Assembly (NCBI GenBank): GCA_023409675.1
Contig: JAEYRC010000102.1
Span: forward strand, 1-26,276
DNA: 26,276 bases
Reading direction: 5' to 3'
Source: Bacteroidota bacterium
Lineage (GTDB): Bacteria > Bacteroidota > Bacteroidia > Chitinophagales > Chitinophagaceae
The notes under the pieces were generated by a model. It was not told the origin of the DNA and made no database searches. It saw only the letters and a list, made by a program, of their open reading frames with translations. This document shows, piece after piece, positions 16,186 through 24,708 of this stretch. Each line of letters opens with the position of its first letter. Positions within the stretch are counted from its first letter, which is position 1. A program made the translations under genes and the position numbers.

Positions 16186-17049
16186 TCACTCAACGGCATT
16201 CAGCAATGCTTTTCCGGAGGCTTCGTTATCAAAAGCCTGATCAAGAAAGTTAGGAATGATATGCGCGTAGGTGTTCAGGATTTTATCCGGGTCATTGAGT
16301 TGGGCGATCATAGATGACCACTTTTCAATACCATAGTTTTCTATAACCGTCTGCTTTTTATCTTCCCGCTGAAAATACATTGCCATTCCTGTCGGATCCG
16401 CCTCGGGATGAAACTGTGTTCCCAGCATATATTTATTGAAACGGATCGCCATCACTGCGCGTTCAAGGGGTACATGCGGACGATCTTTTTCGATAGCCAG
16501 CACTTCTCCGCCCATTGCTTTCAGGCGTTTTTTGTTGGGCTGTGTAACCTGGTAATCGCGGCTGTCGACGGCATAAAACGGATCAGACAACCCTTCGAAT
16601 ACCGGTTCGCCATGCCCACTTTTAAGCAGGTGCACCGGGAATATACCGAAAGCGGTACTGCGCCGCCTGGAAACCTTTCCTGCTTGAAAGTACCGGCAGG
16701 CCAGCTGATAGGAATGACAGATAAACAACACATATTTTTTGGAAACTGTTCCCGGATTTGCATTGTATTCTTCGATGCTGCGCAGCCAGTTAAAATAACG
16801 GTTTTCCCATTCCGATCCTTCGCTTTCCAGCGGAGAACCCGGACCTCCCGATGAAATGTACAGGTCAAAGCCCAGATCCGGAACCTCAAGTTTTCCCCGT
16901 ACATCGAATTCTTCCACACGTGGTTCTACCTGGTGGATAGTGCTGTATTGCTGCACCAGTTCCCGGATACAGCGCATTCCTTCATTAGCATGCCCGTCGT
17001 AAAGATCAAGGATAGCGATCCGGTATGGAGTCCGATGTTCTGTGTTCAT
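16186..17049 (-). CDS. Class I glutamine amidotransferase-like protein
   Basis: 287 residues from the ATG at 17049. Class I amidotransferase domains hydrolyse glutamine and pass ammonia to a partner. The triad is visible: nucleophile C111 in FICHSYQLA, and H214 with E216 in GTQFHPEADP; SSGGPGSP at 67-74 matches the oxyanion-side loop. The elbow reads CHSYQ instead of the common CxGxQ. The C-terminal 60 residues are an extra helical segment. An upstream in-frame ATG at 17106 would add 19 residues, including three cysteines, and would overlap the previous stop as ATGA. I prefer 17049 because the family-like sequence begins there, GAGGG precedes it, and the extension looks non-conserved. The partner is probably the ATP-grasp-like protein encoded next. 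Confidence 0.85.
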   Translation of the reverse strand: MNTEHRTPYRIAILDLYDGHANEGMRCIRELVQQYSTIHQVEPRVEEFDVRGKLEVPDLGFDLYISSGGPGSPLESEGSEWENRYFNWLRSIEEYNANPGTVSKKYVLFICHSYQLACRYFQAGKVSRRRSTAFGIFPVHLLKSGHGEPVFEGLSDPFYAVDSRDYQVTQPNKKRLKAMGGEVLAIEKDRPHVPLERAVMAIRFNKYMLGTQFHPEADPTGMAMYFQREDKKQTVIENYGIEKWSSMIAQLNDPDKILNTYAHIIPNFLDQAFDNEASGKALLNAVE

Positions 17050-17054
17050 GCCCT

Positions 17055-17062
17055 CAAAATTA
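17055..17062 (-). promoter_or_regulatory. Possible internal -7 element before the amidotransferase gene
   Basis: The minus strand reads TAATTTTG, an exact TAnnTTTG match. It ends only five bases before the preferred ATG, so a transcript from it would be nearly leaderless, and no -33 TTG is present. Confidence 0.22.
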
Positions 17063-17102
17063 CAGCATTTGTCTGGGTGAGTGCAGTTGATCCTGTTAAA
17101 GC

Positions 17103-17774
17103 TCATTTACCGGGCAACAGGGCCGATTTCATGGCCTCCGCCACCAGCTTGTTGCCCTGGGCGTTCAGATGAACCCGGTCGGTGGTAAGAATACCCGACT
17201 CCCGGTTTTCCGTATTGTGCTTAAGGTTGTAATCCAGGAATTGCTTACGCAGATCGAGCAATTCCACAGCATTATCTTTTGCAATATTGCGAATGAGTTG
17301 CGCATAATGATTCAGGTCGCCATCCAGTTCATTGCTGTGATCTGTTCGCTCACCGATAACAGCCGGTGTGCATATAATCACCCTGATATTACGGGCCTTG
17401 AGTTTTTTGATGAGCGCGTTATAAAACCGTACAAACTTATCGGCATCGGTGCCTGTACCATGACTGCGTTTGTGCCATACATCATTAACCCCCACCCAGA
17501 TAACAACGATATCAGGGTCTTTGCTCAATACATCATCTTCAAGCCGGAGGTACAGATCATAAACCTTATTTCCACCAATGCCGGCGCCGGCCAGTTCAAA
17601 CTGATGTTGCATTCCGGAACCTTCAAGCAGTTTTTGCAATTCGGTAATATAACCACCTGGTTCAACACCGGCCTGGGTAATGGAGTCGCCGAAAAAAACG
17701 CCCTTCTTTTTGTCCTGGTTCATAAAGGCACCGGTTAGTATCATAACAGCAGTTAATATCAGAATTTGTTTCAT
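17103..17774 (-). CDS. Exported SGNH/GDSL hydrolase
   Basis: 223 residues. An N-terminal hydrophobic segment (about 3-17, MKQILILTAVMILTGAF) is a signal peptide or anchor, placing the enzyme in the periplasm. The SGNH blocks are all present: GDSIT at 29-33 (nucleophile S31), AGIGGNKV at 64-71 (oxyanion Gly), GVNDVW at 95-100 (N97) and DRVHLNAQG at 199-207 (D199, H202). Members cleave esters of lipids, acetylated sugars or peptidoglycan; the exact substrate is not readable here. Its stop overlaps a possible ATG of the amidotransferase gene. The minus-strand TATATTTA at 17806-17813, one mismatch from the -7 consensus, may give it a promoter of its own. Confidence 0.9.
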   Translation of the reverse strand: MKQILILTAVMILTGAFMNQDKKKGVFFGDSITQAGVEPGGYITELQKLLEGSGMQHQFELAGAGIGGNKVYDLYLRLEDDVLSKDPDIVVIWVGVNDVWHKRSHGTGTDADKFVRFYNALIKKLKARNIRVIICTPAVIGERTDHSNELDGDLNHYAQLIRNIAKDNAVELLDLRKQFLDYNLKHNTENRESGILTTDRVHLNAQGNKLVAEAMKSALLPGK

Positions 17775-17805
17775 GATTTAGGTGGATGTTTGGTTGAATG
17801 TATGA

Positions 17806-17813
17806 TAAATATA
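17806..17813 (-). promoter_or_regulatory. Putative -7 element of the SGNH hydrolase gene
   Basis: The minus strand reads TATATTTA, one mismatch from TAnnTTTG, 31 bases before the ATG at 17774 and within the 58-base gap after the amidohydrolase gene. Confidence 0.3.
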
Positions 17814-17832
17814 GTCGCTGATTTTAAAGATG

Positions 17833-19476
17833 CTAAGGCTGATAGACTTTTTCGCCGTTTATAACGGTCATCATGACCCGAAGATTCAGAATTTCACCTT
17901 CATCGGCTTTCATCAGATCCTGGTCGAGGAGAACGAAATCGGCCAGTTTTCCTTTTTCCAGGCTGCCCTTTTCCGGTTCTTCAAAATTGCTTCTTGCAGC
18001 CCAGATCGTCATTCCCCGCAGGGCTTCCTCCCGGCTCAGCGCATCATTCATCTGAAAGCCATTCTCCGGCCATCCTTTACTGTCTTTGCGGATTACGGCT
18101 GCATAGAATGTTTTCAGCGGATCAATATCTTCCACAGGAAAATCGGTGCCCAGCGAAATCCATCCGTTCTGGTCAAGCAGTTGTTTGAATGCATAGGCCT
18201 GATGTACACGAACATTCCCAAGGCGGTCCGGTGCCCAGTACATATCGGAAGTTGCATGGGTTGGCTGAACAGATGGTACGACGCTGTATTGTCCGAATTT
18301 TGCCATATCAGCGGCATCAACGATCTGTGCATGTTCAATCCTCCAGCGCTTATCATTTTTACCGCCAAGGTATTTTCCGTAAATATTAAGTACGGTACGG
18401 TTGCCCGAATCGCCGATCGCATGCGTACACATTTGCAGATCCTGCTGGTACAGGATATTGGCTACAGAATCGAAGTGCGACGCGTCACTAAGCAAAAAAC
18501 CATGATGCCCGGGTTTATCGGAATACGGATGCAGCAAACAGGCGCCCCTTGATCCCAAAGCGCCATCACTGTACACCTTAAATCCCCGAATATTTAACCG
18601 GTCTGTTTTGATTTTTCCTTTTTTGGCTATGTAATCATAATTCGCAGCGTCATCTGAAAGCAATGCATAGATCCGCATCTTCAATTGATTATTTTTATGC
18701 AGTTTGTCCAGCAGTTCAACATCTGAAAAACTGATACCACAGTCATCGATAGTGGTGAGTCCTTTTGCAAAACAGTTCTGCTGAGCTTCCATCAGTGCGC
18801 TGGTTATCTGTTCTTCTGTTCTTGAAGGAATTTGCCGGCTCACCAGGCCTATAGCGTTATCGATCAGTATGCCGGTCATTCGGCCATTAACTACTTCTAC
18901 AGCTCCGCCCGTTAGCGTAGTGCCCGGGGTGATACCAGCCTGTTGCAATGCTGCGCCATTTGCAATAGCGGCATGGCCATCGACTCTTGTCAAAAGAACA
19001 GGATTGTCGGGAAAGTATTTATCCAGGCTATCCCTATCGGGAAATTCCTTATTATCCCAGTCATTCTGATCCCATCCATTGCCCAGCAGCCATTCGCCTT
19101 TTGCAATATTTTTTGATGTCTGAAATTCCTTCAGGCGTTGCAGGCATTCACTCCAGCTATTGGCGCCGGTAAAACTGGCCTGGGATAAATCAGCCGCATA
19201 ACCGAAAAAATGCGCATGGGCATCAATAAATCCGGGATATATAAATTTGCCATTCGCATCAATCATTTCTTTTGCCGTATAGCGGCTATTGATCTCCGTG
19301 GTACTTCCTGTTTCAAGGATCTTTCCATCTTTTATAGCCATGGCCTCTGCCATGGAAAAAGAATCATCCACCGTATAGATCGTTGCATTGTACACGATCA
19401 TATCGGCATTTTCGGAGGATGTACAGGAAGAAAAAGAAATGGCCAGCAAACTGGCGAATAAAACGCATAAACGCAT
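17833..19476 (-). CDS. Lipoprotein amidohydrolase of the YtcJ-like (amidohydrolase 3) family
   Basis: 547 residues. The signal sequence ends in FSSC with C18 as the likely lipidated residue, so the enzyme is probably tethered to a membrane. The metal-dependent hydrolase barrel shows DAHAH at 85-89, the family signature FKVYSDGALGSRGA in the middle, then HAIGDSGN, RIEHAQIV and TDFPVEDIDP, with a C-terminal beta segment that completes the composite sandwich domain (MMTVINGEKVY). YtcJ-like enzymes hydrolyse amide or related C-N bonds, but most have no known substrate. It starts 10 bases after the amidase gene, so both are almost certainly translated from one mRNA. Confidence 0.9.
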   Translation of the reverse strand: MRLCVLFASLLAISFSSCTSSENADMIVYNATIYTVDDSFSMAEAMAIKDGKILETGSTTEINSRYTAKEMIDANGKFIYPGFIDAHAHFFGYAADLSQASFTGANSWSECLQRLKEFQTSKNIAKGEWLLGNGWDQNDWDNKEFPDRDSLDKYFPDNPVLLTRVDGHAAIANGAALQQAGITPGTTLTGGAVEVVNGRMTGILIDNAIGLVSRQIPSRTEEQITSALMEAQQNCFAKGLTTIDDCGISFSDVELLDKLHKNNQLKMRIYALLSDDAANYDYIAKKGKIKTDRLNIRGFKVYSDGALGSRGACLLHPYSDKPGHHGFLLSDASHFDSVANILYQQDLQMCTHAIGDSGNRTVLNIYGKYLGGKNDKRWRIEHAQIVDAADMAKFGQYSVVPSVQPTHATSDMYWAPDRLGNVRVHQAYAFKQLLDQNGWISLGTDFPVEDIDPLKTFYAAVIRKDSKGWPENGFQMNDALSREEALRGMTIWAARSNFEEPEKGSLEKGKLADFVLLDQDLMKADEGEILNLRVMMTVINGEKVYQP

Positions 19477-19486
19477 AGTAAGATGA

Positions 19487-21133
19487 TTAGGGTAAAAAGA
19501 AGGGTGGATGTTTTTTATGATGACTGGTTAATTGCTGATACGCTGACGCAAGCGAAAGTATAGATTCTTCATCGTATAAATTACCAAGCAGGGTGATGCT
19601 GGTGGGTGAGCCCTGTTGTGTAAACCCGATGGGTAAACAAAGAGCCGGATGACCGCTCAGGTTAGTGATCGCTGTCTGATTGCTGGAGAAGGTGGGAACG
19701 ATAACTACATCATAGTTTTGCATAAAGGCATTGAATTTCTCCATCATCGTATACCGGTGACGGTTAGCGTTGATATAATCTACGGCAGGAATCAGTCGCG
19801 CGCTCCTGAACGAATTTGGCCAGAAGTCACGGTCCTGCCGTTCGATCAGTTCATCGCGGTTACTTCGGGTTAGTTCATCAAAAGCGGCAGCACTTTCAGC
19901 ATTAATGATGATGCTCATCAGGTTGGCAGGGTAAACCGCTGAGTCGGGAAACTGTACCGGCCGGGCATCAATCCCGGCCTCTTTCAACGTTTTTAAAAAT
20001 TCATGAACCGGGGAGGAAGCAGGCAGGCTTCGTACATAATTTTCGGCATAAGCCACCCGGAGGGTTTTTGCCGCTGCCGGCCCCTTATAATTAAAGGGTT
20101 GGTTTACTGCAGCATGATCCAGTGAATCAGTTCCACGGATGGCATCAAAAACTATAGCGGCGTCTTCCGCGCTTCGGGTGATGGGTCCGATCTTGTCGAG
20201 ACTCCAGCTCAGCACCATAGCTCCGCTTCTGCTCACAGAACCGAATGTAGGCCGCAGTCCGGTTGTACCACAGCGCGCTGAAGGGGATATAATTGATCCC
20301 CAGGTTTCCGTACCAATGGCAAAGGGAAGCAATCCTGCTGCTGTTGCCGCTGCCGACCCGGCCGAACTTCCGCTGGAACCCTGCAGCAGATTCCAGGGGT
20401 TATTGGTTCTGCCGCCAAACCACAAATCATTGAACGCCAAAGCGCCGAGTGAAAGTTTCGCGCATAATACCGCGCCGGCAGCTTTTAATTTATGGTAAAC
20501 ATAGGCGGTTTCCTCCAGTTGCTGATCCTTGTATGCCGCGGTGCCCCAGGTGGTCGCCGTTCCTTTTACGGCAAACAGGTCTTTTAGTCCGTAAGGAATT
20601 CCATGAAGCGGCCCCCTGTATTTTCCGGCTGCAATTTCCTTATCCGCCTGACGGGCTTCCTCCAGGGCGATATCTTCAGTAAAACTGATCACGCAATGCA
20701 GGGTGTCGTTGTATTTCTTCAGCCGGTCGAGAAAAAACCGGGTAAGGGTTTCAGAACTGATCTTTTTTGAGCGGATAAGCGAGGCCAGATCGGTTACAGA
20801 ATAGAATGCCAGGTCGTCTATCCGGGCAGGCATGGCGATGTTGGCCGGTATATTCCAGGACGGGCTGGTCTGCGGCTCTGATGGTTTTGAGGTTGTTGCC
20901 GGCCGGAATGCAAAAGGATAGGGGAGAGAATTGGGCAGGGGCAGTTGGTGGAGGCGTTGAAGCGCTGTTTTCCGAAATTTCAGAGATGACAGCATGGAAT
21001 CTGTTTCCGATTGGGTAAAATCCAGGTCAAGAAAGCGGGCGAACTGCCGAATCAGCTCGATAGAATCGGTTTTCGACTGACTAAAACCCGTAAAAGAACA
21101 GAAAAGCAGCAGAAAAAGTACTGACCCCTTCAT
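19487..21133 (-). CDS. Secreted amidase, amidase-signature family
   Basis: 548 residues. A signal peptide (1-18, FTGFS-Q) directs export. A family-atypical N-terminal segment of about 85 residues precedes the amidase-signature domain. The Ser-cisSer-Lys triad can be placed: K184 in YGLKDLF, cis-Ser S256 in GSSGSSAGSAAA and nucleophile S280 in TETWGSIISPSARCG; S256 to S280 spacing equals that in GatA. A tryptophan replaces one glycine of the usual TGGS before the nucleophile. The enzyme hydrolyses amides, but it is not a GatA (exported, no gatB/gatC neighbours). It is the first gene of a minus-strand series that continues with the amidohydrolase after 10 bases. Confidence 0.92.
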   Translation of the reverse strand: MKGSVLFLLLFCSFTGFSQSKTDSIELIRQFARFLDLDFTQSETDSMLSSLKFRKTALQRLHQLPLPNSLPYPFAFRPATTSKPSEPQTSPSWNIPANIAMPARIDDLAFYSVTDLASLIRSKKISSETLTRFFLDRLKKYNDTLHCVISFTEDIALEEARQADKEIAAGKYRGPLHGIPYGLKDLFAVKGTATTWGTAAYKDQQLEETAYVYHKLKAAGAVLCAKLSLGALAFNDLWFGGRTNNPWNLLQGSSGSSAGSAAATAAGLLPFAIGTETWGSIISPSARCGTTGLRPTFGSVSRSGAMVLSWSLDKIGPITRSAEDAAIVFDAIRGTDSLDHAAVNQPFNYKGPAAAKTLRVAYAENYVRSLPASSPVHEFLKTLKEAGIDARPVQFPDSAVYPANLMSIIINAESAAAFDELTRSNRDELIERQDRDFWPNSFRSARLIPAVDYINANRHRYTMMEKFNAFMQNYDVVIVPTFSSNQTAITNLSGHPALCLPIGFTQQGSPTSITLLGNLYDEESILSLASAYQQLTSHHKKHPPFFLP

Positions 21134-21152
21134 TGAAAATAAATTAATGGAG

Positions 21153-21160
21153 GAAAGATA
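21153..21160 (-). promoter_or_regulatory. Putative -7 element of the amidase gene
   Basis: The minus strand reads TATCTTTC, one mismatch from TAnnTTTG, 19 bases before the ATG at 21133. No -33 TTG is obvious. Confidence 0.33.
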
Positions 21161-21406
21161 ATGACTTTTCCTGCATAATTAAACGGGCTAAAAAGATGAA
21201 TCAGGGGAAATTCACCCGGGAGCATGCGATCGTGCAGGCCGTAAAAGTTTCCGGTTTAGCGGGTAAATTCCTATCCGTGCATAGTACATTTTACTTAGGA
21301 TACTTCCACTTCTCAGAAAGTTTTTGTTTCTTTGCGGGGTAATAATAATTATGAATTAACCGTTTATAGTTTTTATTAGCAACAATCCGTTACTAAACAA
21401 GCATTT

Positions 21407-21529
21407 ATGGAACTACCTCTGTTGCCGGGTCCCACCCAGCCTTATACTGCAATCCGTATACGTTGCAGTAATCAATGGCTCATCCTGCCAGTGTATTTTT
21501 CAGCAGTTCAATCACTTATATATTTTTAA
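21407..21529 (+). CDS. Possible 40-residue leader ORF upstream of the wza-like gene
   Basis: ATG at 21407 to TAA at 21527-21529 encodes 40 residues, beginning MELPLLPGPTQPYTAIRIR and ending in a hydrophobic, aromatic stretch (WLILPVYFSAVQSLIYF). The stop ends one base before the ATG of the wza-like gene, a spacing that would allow translational coupling. The ORF spans the hairpin at 21445-21470, so ribosome passage would open it. No homologue recognised and no good Shine-Dalgarno sequence. It may be a chance ORF. Confidence 0.25.
   Translation: MELPLLPGPTQPYTAIRIRCSNQWLILPVYFSAVQSLIYF
21445..21470 (+). repeat. Inverted repeat (hairpin) in the polysaccharide-operon leader
   Basis: TACTGCAA at 21445-21452 pairs perfectly with TTGCAGTA at 21463-21470 around a 10-base loop. 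The loop contains the palindrome CGTATACG, which could extend the stem across a two-base bulge. No T tract follows, so it is not an ordinary intrinsic terminator; a regulatory RNA structure or protein-binding site is more likely. Confidence 0.5.
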
Positions 21530-21530
21530 A

Positions 21531-22331
21531 ATGAACAAATCTTTTCGATTGAAGAAGGGACTCATTCCTCTTGCACTCATATTTTGCGCAGTTATGGCGG
21601 TATCCTGTTCCGGGGCACGGAAGTCGGTATATTTCGACAATATCGGTGATACGACGCTAACCAACATTCAAAACATTGATCTGGAACCTGTTATACAGAA
21701 GAATGATATTTTGAGCATTACCGTCAGCAGTTTGAACCAGCAGGCTTCCGAAATGTTCAACACGCCCAATATCGCTGCAGCCGGTGCGAATGCCGCGGGT
21801 GGTATTTCTGCTTCAACCGGGTACCTGGTAAGTCAGGATGGGAATATTCAATTCCCTATGCTGGGCAATATTCAGGCAGCAGGAATTACGAAAAAGCAAT
21901 TGAAAGATAATATTACCAAAGAGTTGTTGGATAGAAAATTGCTTATCGATCCTATTGTTAACATCAGGTTTCTGAATTTCCGGGTTACGGTTCTGGGTGA
22001 GGTAGCCCGGCCTACAGTAATTACCGTGGCCAATGAAAAAATTTCGATCCTGGAAGCAATAGGGCTGGCTGGTGATCTTACCATTTTTGCGCAGCGCGAT
22101 AAGGTTTTGCTGATCCGTGAAGAAGCCGGAGAAAAAATAATTAAACGGTTGAATCTCAATACCAATGAAATTTTTGCATCTCCGTATTATTACCTGAAGT
22201 CCAATGATATAATTTATGCGGAACCCAATAAGGCAAAATTATATACCGCCAATGCAACCCGGCAAAACCTTCCGTTAATCTTAAGTGCATTATCCATTAT
22301 AACTATTGTGATAACGCGGGTATTCTTTTAA
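21531..22331 (+). CDS. Wza-like polysaccharide export outer-membrane lipoprotein
   Basis: 266 residues. The signal sequence ends in the lipobox AVSC, with lipidated C26. The polysaccharide-export domain begins near residue 55 (IQKNDILSITVSS), continues through YLVSQDGNIQFPMLGNIQAAG, and is followed by an SLBB-type domain at about 140-230 (NFRVTVLGEVARPTVITV). The C-terminal hydrophobic helix at about 248-266 (LPLILSALSIITIVITRVFF) is typical of Bacteroidota members, where it is thought to insert in the outer membrane. The protein forms the exit channel for exopolysaccharide or capsule. It is first in the locus, 10 bases before the wzc-like gene, and is preceded by a long structured leader. 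Confidence 0.93.
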   Translation: MNKSFRLKKGLIPLALIFCAVMAVSCSGARKSVYFDNIGDTTLTNIQNIDLEPVIQKNDILSITVSSLNQQASEMFNTPNIAAAGANAAGGISASTGYLVSQDGNIQFPMLGNIQAAGITKKQLKDNITKELLDRKLLIDPIVNIRFLNFRVTVLGEVARPTVITVANEKISILEAIGLAGDLTIFAQRDKVLLIREEAGEKIIKRLNLNTNEIFASPYYYLKSNDIIYAEPNKAKLYTANATRQNLPLILSALSIITIVITRVFF

Positions 22332-22341
22332 ACTTTTTTTT

Positions 22342-24708
22342 ATGAGCACTTTACAGGAGAACAGGCGGATTGGACTTAAAAAATCTGAAAGTGGCGGATT
22401 CGGCCGGATCATTTTCCGGTATCTGCCGTACTGGCCTCTATTTTTATTTCTGCTTATTCTCAGCATTGCCGGAGCCTGGATTTACCTCCGCTATACTGTA
22501 CCAGTATTTGAAAGCACGGCATCCATCCTGATGAAGGATGAAAAGAAGGGCATGAGTTCGGAACTGATGGAAGAATTGAACCCTTTCGGTTCCAGTAAGA
22601 TCGTAGAAAACGAGATTGAGATCCTGAGGTCGAGAAGCCTGAGCCGTGAGGTGGTAAAAAACCTGGGACTTTACGCGCCTATAACTGAGGAAGGAACCGT
22701 GATCTCCAAATCGGCTTATGTTTATTCTCCTGTTCATGTTGAAGTTCAGAATCCCGATTCTCTGGTACCTGCGGCCAAAATTTACTTCACCCATAATGCT
22801 GATAGCAATACAGTTAAAATTAATAATAAGGAATATCCCCTCGATACATGGGTAGAAACAGATTATGGCGTTCTTCGTTTCAAGCCCAACCCCCGTTATG
22901 GCAAGTCAGAGCAGGCCAACCCTATGTTCTTTTCATTGGTCCCCGTAAGAAGAGTGGCGAATTCAATCCGCTCCCGGCTAATGATCAGTTCAACAGGTAA
23001 AATGTCGACTGTTCTGGTCTTGCGTTTACAGGACGAGGTTCCGGCACGTGCGGAAGATATTCTCAATGAACTAATTGATGAATATAATGAAGCGGCTATT
23101 AATGATAAAAATGCGCTGGCCGCCAATACACTCGCTTTTGTTCAGGATCGCTTAAGTTTTGTTGTAAATGAACTGGATTCGGTTGAAAGCCGTATTCAGC
23201 AATATAAAACCCAACAGGGTATCGTTGATATCAGCGAACAGGGTAAGCAGTTTCTGACAACAGTAGGTGAAAGTAATCAGCGGGCAAGTGAAATTGAGAT
23301 TCAGCTTTCGGTACTGGATCAGATAGAAAGTTATGTTTCCGGTAAAAGTGCCAGTTCCAGTATCGTACCCTCAACCCTGGGCGTTACGGATGGCGTATTA
23401 ACCGGCCTGCTGGAACAGTTAAATACCGCGCAAACGGAATATAACCGGATGAAAGGTTCCGTTGGAGAAAACTTTCCAACCCTGGTAGCGCTTAGTGAGC
23501 AGATTGAACGCCTCAAGCCTTCTATCATGGAAAATATCCGTAACCAGCGGAGTAACCTGATTGCCAGCAAACAGAATATAACCAGTACGGGAAGCCGTTA
23601 TTCTTCCATGATGCGCACCATTCCCACCAAAGAACGGGAACTGCTGGAGATCAGCCGTCAGCAGGCCATTAAGAATAATATCTACACCTTTCTTTTGCAG
23701 AAAAGAGAGGAAACCGCCTTGTCTTATGGTTCTACCGTTCCCGACAGCCGGTTGATTGACCGGGCTGAATCACTTGGTGGACCGGTATCCCCGAATAAAA
23801 AGATCATTTACCTGTCGGCCATCGTGCTGGCATTCGGCCTGGGAATCGGGTTGATATTGCTGAAAGAAGTGATGAACCGTAACATTCTGTTCCGCTCGGA
23901 AATTGAAGACAATACCTCATTTCCGATCCTGGGTGAAATTTCACACGATCCTTCAAAAAGCGCTTTAGTTATATCGGAAGGTAAACGGAATTATATAGCC
24001 GAGCAGTTCAGGCAATTGAGAACTTCTTTAGGCTATATGGGTATCAATTCCAAAAAGAAGAAACTGCTTATTACCTCAACCATTTCCGGTGAAGGAAAAA
24101 GTTTTATTTCCGCCAATCTGGGCGTGAGTCTGGCACTGACCGGCAAAAAAGTGGTCATGCTCGAACTCGATCTGCGTAAGCCGCGCCTGAGTTCCGTTTT
24201 TGATTTAAACCGCGAGGTGGGCTTATCGAACTTCTTTATTGGAGAGAAAGAGCCTGATGAGATTATTAAAAAAGTTCCCCAGGCAGATAATCTTTTTATC
24301 ATTCCTTCAGGGCCTATACCGCCGAATCCTTCAGAACTTATGCTGAACGGCAAGCTGCAGGAACTACTGGCATATCTCGATCCTGTATTTGACTTTATCA
24401 TTATAGATACTGCGCCGGTAAGTCCGGTAACGGATGCTTATATTTTGTCACCGCTTTGCGATGCTACCTTATACGTCGTGCGTCATGGATATACCCCTAA
24501 AACGGCCATCAAGATGCTCGAACATAATAATACGGTTCGTGAACTGAAAAATGTGGGTATCGTATTTAACGACGTTAAAGCGAGGGGAATCGGAAAGAAT
24601 GATTATGGTTACGGATATGGTTATGGTGGCGGATATGGATATGGATATGAAGAAGAAACCGGTAAGAAGATCCGGAAAAAAATAAAGAAAGAAACCGAGG
24701 CAATCTGA
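22342..24708 (+). CDS. Wzc-like chain-length regulator and tyrosine autokinase
   Basis: 788 residues, inner membrane. An N-terminal Wzz domain with transmembrane helix at about 29-49, a long periplasmic coiled-coil region with GNVR-type segment, and a second transmembrane helix at about 488-508 lead to a cytoplasmic BY-kinase domain. Kinase motifs are Walker A ISGEGKS at 581-587, Walker A' LELDLRK at 607-613 and Walker B FIIIDTAPV at 685-693. The tail has seven tyrosines alternating with glycine (755, 757, 759, 761, 765, 767, 769), the autophosphorylation cluster, followed by a basic end. Such kinases control polymer length and export by cycles of phosphorylation with a cognate phosphatase, not seen here. 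It lies 10 bases after the wza-like gene. Confidence 0.95.
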   Translation: MSTLQENRRIGLKKSESGGFGRIIFRYLPYWPLFLFLLILSIAGAWIYLRYTVPVFESTASILMKDEKKGMSSELMEELNPFGSSKIVENEIEILRSRSLSREVVKNLGLYAPITEEGTVISKSAYVYSPVHVEVQNPDSLVPAAKIYFTHNADSNTVKINNKEYPLDTWVETDYGVLRFKPNPRYGKSEQANPMFFSLVPVRRVANSIRSRLMISSTGKMSTVLVLRLQDEVPARAEDILNELIDEYNEAAINDKNALAANTLAFVQDRLSFVVNELDSVESRIQQYKTQQGIVDISEQGKQFLTTVGESNQRASEIEIQLSVLDQIESYVSGKSASSSIVPSTLGVTDGVLTGLLEQLNTAQTEYNRMKGSVGENFPTLVALSEQIERLKPSIMENIRNQRSNLIASKQNITSTGSRYSSMMRTIPTKERELLEISRQQAIKNNIYTFLLQKREETALSYGSTVPDSRLIDRAESLGGPVSPNKKIIYLSAIVLAFGLGIGLILLKEVMNRNILFRSEIEDNTSFPILGEISHDPSKSALVISEGKRNYIAEQFRQLRTSLGYMGINSKKKKLLITSTISGEGKSFISANLGVSLALTGKKVVMLELDLRKPRLSSVFDLNREVGLSNFFIGEKEPDEIIKKVPQADNLFIIPSGPIPPNPSELMLNGKLQELLAYLDPVFDFIIIDTAPVSPVTDAYILSPLCDATLYVVRHGYTPKTAIKMLEHNNTVRELKNVGIVFNDVKARGIGKNDYGYGYGYGGGYGYGYEEETGKKIRKKIKKETEAI

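Larger units (their letters stand above)
21134..21530 (+). other. 397-base divergent intergenic region and polysaccharide-operon leader
   Basis: This gap separates the minus-strand amidase gene from the plus-strand polysaccharide locus. It holds the amidase -7 candidate at 21153-21160 and a weak plus-strand -7 candidate, TTTCTTTG at 21327-21334. The second would give a leader of about 190 bases before the wza-like ATG. That leader contains an A/T-rich segment, a 40-codon ORF (21407-21529) and a hairpin (21445-21470). No established gene is present. Confidence 0.5.

Noticed and set aside
17830..18552. 240-codon plus-strand frame over the amidohydrolase gene
   Set aside because: It is antisense to a gene with clear YtcJ-family motifs, and its translation shows no recognisable domain or signal.
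21196..21342. 48-codon plus-strand frame upstream of the polysaccharide locus
   Set aside because: It runs through the likely promoter region, encodes no coherent domain or helix, and has no start signal.
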